This document shows, in pieces, positions 55,335 to 63,075 of a stretch of 64,000 nt of DNA. Numbering within the stretch: the first letter of the stretch is position 1; each line of letters begins with the position of its first letter. Made by a program: the position numbers and the translations under genes. Origin of the DNA: Ktedonobacter racemifer DSM 44963 (GTDB taxonomy: Bacteria; Chloroflexota; Ktedonobacteria; Ktedonobacterales; Ktedonobacteraceae); NCBI RefSeq assembly GCF_000178855.1, contig NZ_ADVG01000003.1, positions 1,426,001 to 1,490,000 on the forward strand, in the 5' to 3' direction. The notes under the pieces were generated by a model. The model searched no databases. It worked only from the letters and a program-made list of their open reading frames with translations, and was not told where the DNA came from.

Positions 55335-57005
55335 CAGGACCGCCACGGTATGGTTGGTCAACCACTCCCAGAGCCAAAAACGGCACAAGCTGCTCACCTG
55401 TCAAGGTGGGGTGAACCGTGCACATACCCATGCTGTCTCACCTTGACGGGGAAAAGCACCAAGATGAACCTCTCTGCTCATCCTCTCTGTTGGGTCGCTC
55501 GAAGCTGCTTCTGCCGCGCAGAGAGTCGCGAGCCGCGAGCCGTGGTAGTTGACCTGCTCGACCTCTTCACTCAAACCAAGCTGATCAAGATAGTCGTACA
55601 AGAGCAGGAGCCGGTCGCGTTTCTTGCCCGGGATAGTTCCCGTATGACTAATCCAGTTCAGCAATTTGCGGGTGATAGCCTCGACTTGTGCGTGGCAATC
55701 TGCTTCCTGCTGGCTGAGCACATGCCAGATGGTCACCAACAGCTTGCGGGCAATGGCCACGATCGCCTTTTGTTTGCCAATGCGTGCGGCTAAACGCTCA
55801 AACTGGGCTTGGAAGTCGGGGGTGATGTTCGACGGCAACCCAGGCTGCCTCAACCATGATTCCCCGCAGATCACTGCGTCCTTCCTTGGTGATACGACCG
55901 CCTCGATTGGTTTCCCCAGACTGGTGGACGCTTGCTCCCAAGCCGGCATAGCCCACGAGATGCTTGGCCGAGGGGAAGCGGGTGATCTCCCCAATAGCGG
56001 CCAGGATACGCATGGCGGAAAGGACTCCCAACCCAGGCAACTGTACGAGGAAAGGAACCTGTTTGACCCACGGATCACAGGTGGAAAGCCGACCGAGCTC
56101 TGCTTCGCTCTCCTGAATCAATGCTTCCAGGGTTTGGTACAAGCTCAGATCCTGTTGAACCCGGAGTTTCTCAGCAGGTGACAGATCCAAAGTCAACCAC
56201 CATTCCCGTTGGTGGACAGCAAACGGCGTCCCTGGAGGCGGGTCGAGATTGTGCCGTTGCAACACGCTGTGCAGGCGATGAGCGGCCTGTGTTCGTTGCT
56301 TTACCAGTCGGTTGCGATGGGTCACCAAAGCGCGCAGTTCGCGCACTTCTTGCGGCGGCACCCACACGGCAGGAATGAGGTTGGCAGAAAGCCTACTGGC
56401 CAATTTAATCGTATCACGCGAGTCCGTCTTCACGCGCGCGGCAGCAATCAGCTTGACCGCTTGCGGATGAGCGACGACCACCTCTGCGACCAGAGGGTGT
56501 AATTGATCATACAGCAGCCACGCATTGGCCGTTGCTTCAAGCACGACCGCATCCGCGTGGGTGAAATGATCTTGAGCCCACTCAGCAAACGCTGCAAAGC
56601 CAAAGCGCCGAGGGGAGAGGACCACCTGTTGCTGGCTATCCACCGCACCAACCATCAGGTAATGGCGATGCGTATCCAATGCCACGAAACGCGTGGCGAG
56701 CGCATGAGAGAGTTCTGTCGTTGGCATCTCATGATCCTCCCATCTCCACACGACACAAACAATCCGGGTGGATGAGGTGCGTCATTCGGGCGTGTGGGAA
56801 ATCACTCACCAATACGAGCTTGACCACCGTGGGTCATCGGAAGTCTCAGGTATTCGGGCGGGCGCGGCATCCAACGAGACGGGCTCACAGGTCCCATGCG
56901 CAAACCACGGTCAGCCCTGACACCACGCACCACGGCGGCGTCCCCTGAAGTCGAACACTGGTAGGGTAGCACGCGACGCACCCCATGACAACATCCTAAC
57001 AACGA
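55335..57005 (-). mobile_element. IS110-family element (approximate limits)
   Basis: Built around the transposase gene. IS110 elements have no long terminal inverted repeats, so the ends cannot be read. The gene-free 278 bp upstream (56728-57005) are the place where IS110-group bridge RNAs are encoded; in IS1111-type members it is the downstream side. Confidence 0.45.
55401..56727 (-). pseudogene. IS110-family transposase with a frameshift
   Basis: From ATG 56727 (GGGAGG before it). The DEDD/RuvC-like N-terminal part has FVALDTHRHYLMVGAVDSQQ (D), VVLEATANAWLLYD (E) and VKLIAAARVKTDSRDTIKLA (D, D). The C-terminal Tnp_20 part has SAMRILAAIGEITRFPSAKH and LVGYAGLGASVHQSGETNRG with the Ser. After VEAAWVAVEHHP the frame is lost in a run of five Gs on the plus strand (55818-55822). 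The second frame continues DFQAQFERLAARIGKQKAIV, TIWHVLSQQEADC to 55401. One base too many explains it. Inactive unless frameshifting occurs at the run. Element ends not visible. Confidence 0.85.
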
Positions 57006-57354
57006 GGTGCTATGATACGTTACGTTAATGGGCGTGAGTGGTTGCCTTCTCCTTTTGTCCTCGATAGTGGTGATGTGCGCTTAATACATTGTGTTTCTCT
57101 GTTGTATGCTGCTCATTCAGATGAAAAAGAGTATGTTACCTTTCACAGAGATAACCGTCTTCACTCTGATAGGCATCTTGATACGCGGCTTCCGAATTGG
57201 CGTCAGCAGACAGTTTTCGCTACAGCACTCGCTCGGTCTTCTAGTGAGATTGGCAAGGAAGGAAGACAGAGGAGGGAGAAAGAATGAGCAGAGTGGGGTA
57301 AACAAAGGAAAAGAGAAACATGGAAGAGAGGAACAGTTGAGAGAAACGGACGCG
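57006..57354. other. 349 bp without a recognisable gene
   Basis: Plus-strand open frames of about 90 codons (57012-57287 and 57091-57357) exist, but have no SD, no family pattern, and a purine-rich low-complexity end. Probably debris between the IS110 element and the SDR fragment. Confidence 0.4.
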
Positions 57355-57467
57355 TAGGCTAACCAGACCTCTTCTGCGTCCTGAGCATGGAACTCCTTTG
57401 CGGTCGCCAGGCCAATGCCACTAGTATCACCAGTAATCAGGGCAACTTTTCCAGCTAAACGCATCAT
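57355..57467 (-). pseudogene. N-terminal fragment of an SDR gene
   Basis: On the minus strand from ATG 57467: MMRLAGKVALITGDTSGIGL, ATAKEFHAQDAEEVWLAY, the Rossmann start of an SDR with GxxxGIG. After about 38 residues the similarity ends and the frame continues in unrelated sequence. The rest was lost, perhaps with the arrival of the IS110 element nearby. Confidence 0.65.
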
Positions 57468-57659
57468 GGCTTTTTCCTTAATTTTTGGCTTTTTGGCGAG
57501 GTGGTAATTTTTTTCTGGTCCGAGCGTTAATATATATGGATGTGTCTATATGGTGATGGTTGGTTGGTATGAGATAGGTGGTACGTTAGAAGCAGGCTCT
57601 ATATTCCAATCAGCTAATAGAGCGTCGCGGGCGCTAAAAAAGTATATGAAGGAAAACGG

Positions 57660-58997
57660 ATGAAACGTATTGCGCGGCATTTCGCGACCTATTACTTGAT
57701 TTATATCGCCTGTATTATACATCTGCTGTTCTATATCTCTGTGAGCAAGACAGGCTGGTTCAATCTCTTTTTCAGCGGGGCCGCGCTGCATGAAGGGGCC
57801 AAGGGCATTGACTTCTACCAGGTTCCGCGTGGAGCCTGGGCCTTCTGGCATAATGGCTCGCTGACGGGCGAGCCGCTCTGGAATGGCTCGCAGTATGCGA
57901 AGGCGGAGTTCTCGCAGAATAATGTCTACCATCCCTTCTTTACCATCATTATTGGTACCTTTCTGATGCAGTTTGATCCCGCCTCTGCGCCCTATGTCTG
58001 GCTCTGGAGCAAACTGGTCATCACGGTGCTGGTCACGGGCTATTTCATCTGGAGCTTTCGTGGGAGTAAGCATCTGGGCTTTGCCGTCTTTATGTTGCTC
58101 GCCAACTTTAGCGTCTACCTGGAGCTGGCGGCTTGGCAGTTTCATTTCGTGCTCAATGTCTTCCTCTTGCTCTTTCTGATCAATCTCGTAAAAAATAGGT
58201 ACGTGGTCTGGCGTGGTATCTGGTACTGGCTGAGTCTGCTTGTGAAGCCAATTGGCCTGCTCTTTATTCCATTTTTGTTTGCGAAGGGGAGATGGCGCAC
58301 TATTATTGTTGGTGCTCTCTGTTTTGGCCTGGCAACCTGGATGTTATCTAGCATTGGAGGCTATTACATCGATAACCTCAAGGCGATGCTTTTTAGTCCA
58401 GGAGGCGCCGGGCCTAACCAGATTATCACCTTGAATGCGTTATTGCGGCATACCTCATTTACGCACTGGCCCGATATTGTCTATAAAATCATCCAGTATG
58501 GTGTGCTGGTTCTAACTATTTTCTGGGCCGCGTTTCGCTGTGTGCATAGGAGCAAGGCCATTTTTCTGGCGGTAGTCTATTATCTCTTCTTCTACGAGCT
58601 GACCTTTGAATACCACTGGAGCACGCTGGCTTATGTGCTTCCCATCTGTGTCGTCTGCTGCCCCGAGTTCCAGACGCGTTGGGCGAAGGCCTGCATGCTC
58701 CTGGTCTGCCTGCCAGACTGCTTTGCCCTCCTCAACGCCCTGCACATCGATGTTACCAACCAGGGCTACTGGGGGCTTATCCCAGGCGAGCAGGCCTGGC
58801 AGTTCATGGTCCTTAGCAAGCTCATTCCGGTCTTCCTGCTCTGCATCTGTGTGTTGATTCCCGACATCAAGCCCCTCTTCCGCCAGACGCGTGCCTTCTG
58901 GTCCGCCGTGCGCCGCGTCAACGAGCACCTCCAGGTCTTCGGCGCCGCAGAAGATGAAGATGAAGAGGAGGCGAAGGAGATCCACCTCGCGTTATAA
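57660..58997 (+). CDS. GT87-like multi-pass membrane glycosyltransferase
   Basis: 445 aa; GAAGGA before ATG 57660. About ten TM helices. The first loop contains AKGIDFYQVPRGAWAFWHNG, with an Asp where GT-C enzymes have the catalytic one. LSLLVKPIGLLFIPFLFAKG and FEYHWSTLAYVLPICVVCCP match DUF2029/GT87 positions. The C-terminal 25 residues are acidic (AAEDEDEEEAKEIHLAL). It probably moves a sugar from a lipid-linked donor. A P-loop kinase gene follows 34 bp later. Less typical than the GT87 protein encoded at 26242. Confidence 0.72.
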   Translation: MKRIARHFATYYLIYIACIIHLLFYISVSKTGWFNLFFSGAALHEGAKGIDFYQVPRGAWAFWHNGSLTGEPLWNGSQYAKAEFSQNNVYHPFFTIIIGTFLMQFDPASAPYVWLWSKLVITVLVTGYFIWSFRGSKHLGFAVFMLLANFSVYLELAAWQFHFVLNVFLLLFLINLVKNRYVVWRGIWYWLSLLVKPIGLLFIPFLFAKGRWRTIIVGALCFGLATWMLSSIGGYYIDNLKAMLFSPGGAGPNQIITLNALLRHTSFTHWPDIVYKIIQYGVLVLTIFWAAFRCVHRSKAIFLAVVYYLFFYELTFEYHWSTLAYVLPICVVCCPEFQTRWAKACMLLVCLPDCFALLNALHIDVTNQGYWGLIPGEQAWQFMVLSKLIPVFLLCICVLIPDIKPLFRQTRAFWSAVRRVNEHLQVFGAAEDEDEEEAKEIHLAL

Positions 58998-59031
58998 ATT
59001 ATGTTAAACTGGGGCGGAGGTAAATTTAAAT

Positions 59032-59604
59032 ATGCAGAAACCCTGGCTGATTATTGTAAATGGTGTCCCTGGAGCAGGCAAGACCACGCTGGCGAAGCGC
59101 CTGGCGACCGATCTAAAACTGCCTGCTATTCATCGCGATGAAGTGGCGGAGAGAATATTTGATGCGCTAGACAGTCAGACCCATGGGCGCCCTCCCATGA
59201 TCGGACCAGCGAGTTTTGAAATGATGTATTATTTTGCCAGCCTGCTCCTGGCAGCAGGCCAGTCCTTGATCATTGAGGGCTTTTTTCGTCACGCTGAGCT
59301 AGCGACCAGCGAGTTTTTGCAGATAAAGCAGTTTCACGATTTCTTGCCCTTGCAGATCCAGTGTAAGGCCAGGGGAGAGATAGTATTGGAGCGTTTCCTG
59401 GCTCGCATGGGGACGCCGGAGCGGCATATATACCATCGCGACAAGGCCTTTGTCGAAAACAACCAGGATGTCTTTACACAGGAGCGCCTTGCTGACCTCG
59501 CCCTCGGCGGGCCGGTAATTGATCTCGATATCACCAATGTACGTAACTACGATTATGACAGTTTGCTCCAGACTATTCAAGTAGCGCTAAATGCCACGCG
59601 ATGA
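59032..59604 (+). CDS. P-loop kinase (AAA_33/zeta-toxin-like)
   Basis: 190 aa; SD GGAGG. Walker A IIVNGVPGAGKTTLAKRLAT at the N-terminus; HRDEVAERIFDALDS as the first acidic substrate-side motif; LIIEGFFRHAELATSEFLQI as Walker B-like; RFLARMGTPERHIYHRDKAF as the Arg-rich lid. The pattern fits small-molecule kinases of the chloramphenicol phosphotransferase/zeta-toxin group. Substrate unknown. It may be co-transcribed with the upstream GT87-like gene. Confidence 0.85.
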   Translation: MQKPWLIIVNGVPGAGKTTLAKRLATDLKLPAIHRDEVAERIFDALDSQTHGRPPMIGPASFEMMYYFASLLLAAGQSLIIEGFFRHAELATSEFLQIKQFHDFLPLQIQCKARGEIVLERFLARMGTPERHIYHRDKAFVENNQDVFTQERLADLALGGPVIDLDITNVRNYDYDSLLQTIQVALNATR

Positions 59605-59708
59605 TACTGCCCCGACGCTGCATTTGATGTATGACTTCCAGAAGCGTCTCTCTTTATAAGTAGCTCTGGTAACAAGAGAGAGGCATTTTCTATAAAGGAG
59701 TTTTACAT

Positions 59709-60515
59709 ATGCAGGCATCCTCATCTATAACAAATGATCCCCTCCTTCTTGGCTCTCAATATGAGTTAGGTGATCTGAGAGCTACCTATAAACCATCAAC
59801 CACATGCATGATCATCGTGCTTGCAATATTTGTGGCAATGGGCGTTCTGGCGATACTTTTTAGCATGGCCTTTGCTTTTACTATGAATAGCTTTTTTCCA
59901 CTGATCGTGACGGCCATTGGACTAATTTTTGTTATTTTTCCAGGTGTAGGTATTGTTCAAACCTATCGGAATCGTGTATTGCGTGTCTTTGTCTATGATG
60001 CTGGTCTGCTCTATCTGGGGCGCACATCTACCCAGGTTGTACGTTGGCAGAATATCCAGGTCGTGTGGCATAATGTGATTGTGCAGACCCATACATCGAC
60101 CGATGGCGAGGGGCATACAAGTACATCAACAACATACAAGCATATCTATATACTGACCCTTAATGATGGGGTGACGCTTAAGCTTGATGAGACCTTTGCT
60201 AAACTGCGTGAACTGGGCAAAACAATCGAAGTCGAGACGGCTCCTCTTCTCTTCCCCATGGCCATGAGTACCTATCAGGCATATCAGACTGTACAATTTG
60301 GGCCGCTATCTCTCACTCCCCATGCTCTCTATCATAGGAATAATATGTTGCCCTGGAATGAGCTGAAGAGTATCAATATTGATGAAAGCCATGGCAGCAT
60401 CGTTATTAAAAAGCATGGGAAGCTCTTTCGCTGGGCTTCTGTCAGTTTAGGCGATGTGCCAAACGTTGAGGTATTCAGGATGCTTGTACAGCATATTACT
60501 GGCACCAGGCCATGA
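59709..60515 (+). CDS. DUF6585-like membrane protein
   Basis: 268 aa; SD AAAGGAG. Two TM segments at about residues 33-58 and 63-85 (CMIIVLAIFVAMGVLAILFS; LIVTAIGLIFVIFPGVGIVQ) follow a short polar N-terminus. A long beta-rich domain (VFVYDAGLLYLGRTSTQVVR, YKHIYILTLNDGVTLKLDET, LPWNELKSINIDESHGSIVI) contains PH-like repeats, as in DUF6585 proteins common in Ktedonobacteria. No catalytic motif. Function unknown. A weak hairpin (59644-59684) precedes it. Confidence 0.75.
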   Translation: MQASSSITNDPLLLGSQYELGDLRATYKPSTTCMIIVLAIFVAMGVLAILFSMAFAFTMNSFFPLIVTAIGLIFVIFPGVGIVQTYRNRVLRVFVYDAGLLYLGRTSTQVVRWQNIQVVWHNVIVQTHTSTDGEGHTSTSTTYKHIYILTLNDGVTLKLDETFAKLRELGKTIEVETAPLLFPMAMSTYQAYQTVQFGPLSLTPHALYHRNNMLPWNELKSINIDESHGSIVIKKHGKLFRWASVSLGDVPNVEVFRMLVQHITGTRP

Positions 60516-60540
60516 GAAGGTGCAATGGTAAAGTGGCACA

Positions 60541-60619
60541 ACGCTGCTAAAGCACGCGTCTACATATAATGATACGACGCTCCCGTATCATTATATGTAG
60601 ACGCGTGCTTTAGCAGCGT
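60541..60619. repeat. Hairpin repeat family A, copy 2 (36-bp arms)
   Basis: Arms 60541-60576 and 60584-60619 are perfect complements with a 7-nt loop. Compared with the copy at 21762 the arms differ at a few positions, and each change is matched in the other arm. Confidence 0.75.
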
Positions 60620-60687
60620 CAACCGAGAGTACGAGATTAATTTTTTACGCCCCGCTGTCACATTCAAAGAGAAAGTGGTATTGTAGC

Positions 60688-61227
60688 ATGACTCCGTTTG
60701 CTGATTCGTCAATTGCAGTGGTTCCTCCGAAGGAGGAAGAGGGCATATTGCCCGAACTGATAGAGCTGTTGAAAGATACTGTGGAATCGGGCGCCTCTGT
60801 GGGCTTTATCCCGCCTTTGGGCGAGGGCGAGGCGCGCCAGTACTGGCAGGGGGTCTTCCGCAATGTGAAGCAGGGGACACATATCTTGCTCGTGGCGCGT
60901 GAGGATGGACGCGTTGTTGGTAGCGTGCAGCTGGAACTGGCAACGAAGGCTAATGCTCTGCACCGAGCTGAGGTGCAGAAGCTCTTCGTCTTGCAGAGCC
61001 AGCGCCGTCGCGGCACGGGGCGCACCCTTATGCAGGCAATCGAGCAGGTGGCACGCGAGCATAAGCGTACTCTGCTCGTACTTGATACCCGTGAAGGCGA
61101 TGTCGCTGAGAAGCTCTACCGCAAAATTGGCTATCAAGAGGTCGGCGTTATTCCCGCCTATGCCCTGAACGCGAACGGCGAACTGGACGGTACCATCATC
61201 TTCTATAAAACGCTCCTGCTCGCATAA
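60688..61227 (+). CDS. GNAT family N-acetyltransferase
   Basis: 179 aa. ATG 60688 has a weak SD. FIPPLGEGEARQYWQGVFRN, LVAREDGRVVGSVQLELATK, KLFVLQSQRRRGTGRTLMQA (the Q/RxxGxG/A acetyl-CoA loop) and AEKLYRKIGYQEVGVIPAYA form a complete GNAT domain. KANALHRAEV before the loop is typical of the RimI/aminoglycoside acetyltransferase-like group. Substrate unknown; monocistronic and closed by a long hairpin. Confidence 0.9.
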   Translation: MTPFADSSIAVVPPKEEEGILPELIELLKDTVESGASVGFIPPLGEGEARQYWQGVFRNVKQGTHILLVAREDGRVVGSVQLELATKANALHRAEVQKLFVLQSQRRRGTGRTLMQAIEQVAREHKRTLLVLDTREGDVAEKLYRKIGYQEVGVIPAYALNANGELDGTIIFYKTLLLA

Positions 61228-61240
61228 GGCTTGAAATTTT

Positions 61241-61313
61241 CAAGGGCAGAATAAAAGGTCAGGTTATCTGGAAGCGCTGCTTCCAGATAACCTGACCTTT
61301 TATTCTGCCCTTG
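61241..61313. terminator. 35-bp perfect hairpin after the GNAT gene
   Basis: Arms 61241-61275 and 61279-61313, loop GCT. Its right end overlaps TTGACT (61311-61316), a -35 of the TetR-ABC operon; TATACG at 61333 is a possible -10 (16-bp spacer). Confidence 0.6.
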
Positions 61314-61357
61314 ACTTTTAGCCTCCAAAGGTTATACGCTATGACTTGTTAAGCATG

Positions 61358-61383
61358 ATGACTAAATTTGACTATTTGGTCAT
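61358..61383. promoter_or_regulatory. TetR operator of the ABC operon
   Basis: ATGACTAAAT-TTGACT-ATTTGGTCAT is a 26-bp dyad with one mismatch, 23 bp before the TetR start codon. It should bind the TetR protein encoded next. Confidence 0.6.
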
Positions 61384-61405
61384 GGGAGAAAAAAGGAGAT
61401 AGAGA

Positions 61406-62140
61406 TTGCCGAGTTTAGATGAGAAGGAGCAGGAGAGAGGCGAGGAACGCTCACGACGCCAGGCGCGTGCGGATCGTATTCTAGATGCCGCGAAGGAACT
61501 GTTACAACGCTGGGGATACAAGAAGACGACAATTGACGATATCGCGAAACAGGCCAATGTGGCGAAGGGAACAATCTATCTGCACTGGAAGACACGTGAG
61601 GCACTCTTTGAGGCGCTGCTGGTACGTGAGTGGCTGTCCGTCCTCGCGGAACTCCGGCAGCGGCTTGCGAGCGATCCTACTGGGGTGATGCTCAGTTCTT
61701 TGACCAGGCACCTGGTTTTGATTGCCGTTGGCAATTCATTGTTTCGGGCTGTGCTGCTACGTGATACCGAGACGCTGGGCGACTTGATCCACTCCAGTGG
61801 AGGGCAAAATCTCGTACAAATCCGCCTGGGAACATCTATGCCATATCTGGAATTGTTACACGATAATGGCCTGTTGCGTACCGACATCGATATGGAGACG
61901 CAGATTAAGATGATCTCGGCTATCAATATCGGTTTCTTTGTCGCAGACAGGTTCTTGCCGCCAGGCTCTCACCTGGCGCCTGATGAACTGGCGGAGGCGC
62001 TCGCGCTAACTCTGCATCGTACCTTTGAACCGGAAGAGTCTCCTGCTCCCGAGGCCCTTGATAAGGCAATGCAAATCTTTAATCAATTACTGGACCAATT
62101 TGCCAACGCTATCCAACACCAATATAAGGAGATAGAATAG
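61406..62140 (+). CDS. TetR family regulator of the ABC exporter operon
   Basis: 244 aa from TTG 61406, supported by AAGGAG at 7 nt; no ATG is near. HTH at about residues 14-62 (RRQARADRILDAAKELLQRW, GYKKTTIDDIAKQANVAKGT, IYLHWKTREALFEALL). The C-terminal domain is long and all-helical, with LGTSMPYLELLHDNGLLRTD. The ABC ATPase gene begins two bases after its stop, so regulator and exporter are one operon, most likely derepressed by the exported compound. Confidence 0.9.
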   Translation: MPSLDEKEQERGEERSRRQARADRILDAAKELLQRWGYKKTTIDDIAKQANVAKGTIYLHWKTREALFEALLVREWLSVLAELRQRLASDPTGVMLSSLTRHLVLIAVGNSLFRAVLLRDTETLGDLIHSSGGQNLVQIRLGTSMPYLELLHDNGLLRTDIDMETQIKMISAINIGFFVADRFLPPGSHLAPDELAEALALTLHRTFEPEESPAPEALDKAMQIFNQLLDQFANAIQHQYKEIE

Positions 62141-62142
62141 TC

Positions 62143-63075
62143 ATGACAATTGCGATTGAAGTCGCTGGTCTGGTCAAAGCGTTTGGCCAGACGCGCGCGC
62201 TGAATGGACTTAATTTGTCCGTGCGTGCTGGTGAAGTGCATGGCTTCCTGGGTCCCAATGGAGCCGGAAAAACCACGACCCTGCGTATATTGCTCGGTCT
62301 GCTGCGTGCTAATGCTGGCTCAGTTCGGCTGCTCGACGGAGACCCGTGGGAGGATGCTATCAAGCTGCATCGCCGTCTCGCCTATGTGCCCGGGGATGTC
62401 ACGCTGTGGCCCAACTTCTCTGGTGGTGAGATAATTGATCTGCTTGGCCGCTTGAGAGGTGGACTTAATCCTCAACGCCGTGCGGAACTACTGGAGCGAT
62501 TTGAGCTTGATCCAAGGAAAAAGGCTCGTACTTACTCGAAAGGGAATCGGCAGAAGGTTGCCCTGGTCGCGGCGCTGGCTTCCGATGTGGAGCTTCTCAT
62601 TTTGGATGAGCCAACTTCCGGTCTCGACCCACTGATGGAGGCCGTGTTCCGTGATTGCATCGCGGAGGAGCGCCGGAAAGGGCGTACTGTCTTGCTCTCC
62701 AGTCACATTCTCGACGAGGTGGAAGCCCTCTGCGACCGGGTTAGCATCATTCGCAATGGTCAAACGGTGGAGAGTGGGGCGCTGTCCGAACTACGCCACC
62801 TCACACGAACCTCACTCAGAGCTGAACTGGCGACGGCCCCATCCGGGTTGGCCGAGTTGCCCGGCGTGCATGACTTGCGGGTCGAGGGGAGCCAGGTGCG
62901 CTGCGAGGTAGATACCGCTGAGCTGAACGATGTGCTGCGCTACCTTACCTCGGTTGGCCTGCGAAGCCTGGTAAGCCAGCCACCGACCCTGGAGGAATTG
63001 TTCTTGAGACATTACCAGACGCAGGAATCGGCGGACAATGGTTCGCGTAGCAGGTCCGTGGAGATATCTAAATGA
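62143..63075 (+). CDS. ABC exporter ATP-binding protein
   Basis: 310 aa. Walker A GFLGPNGAGKTTTLRILLGL, Q-loop region LAYVPGDVTLWPNFSGGE, signature YSKGNRQKVALVAALASDVE (SKGNRQK in place of LSGGQ), Walker B LLILDEPTSGLDPLME, and H-loop LLSSHILDEVE. The C-terminal 80 residues are the DrrA-like extension (LAELPGVHDLRVEGSQVRCE). It powers an ABC-2 type exporter; the permease gene overlaps its stop by 4 bp (ATGA). Confidence 0.95.
   Translation: MTIAIEVAGLVKAFGQTRALNGLNLSVRAGEVHGFLGPNGAGKTTTLRILLGLLRANAGSVRLLDGDPWEDAIKLHRRLAYVPGDVTLWPNFSGGEIIDLLGRLRGGLNPQRRAELLERFELDPRKKARTYSKGNRQKVALVAALASDVELLILDEPTSGLDPLMEAVFRDCIAEERRKGRTVLLSSHILDEVEALCDRVSIIRNGQTVESGALSELRHLTRTSLRAELATAPSGLAELPGVHDLRVEGSQVRCEVDTAELNDVLRYLTSVGLRSLVSQPPTLEELFLRHYQTQESADNGSRSRSVEISK

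Noticed and set aside
57012..57357. Two overlapping plus-strand frames of about 90 codons
   Set aside because: Purine-rich ends (GKEGRQRREKE type) and no SD or family features; treated as debris.
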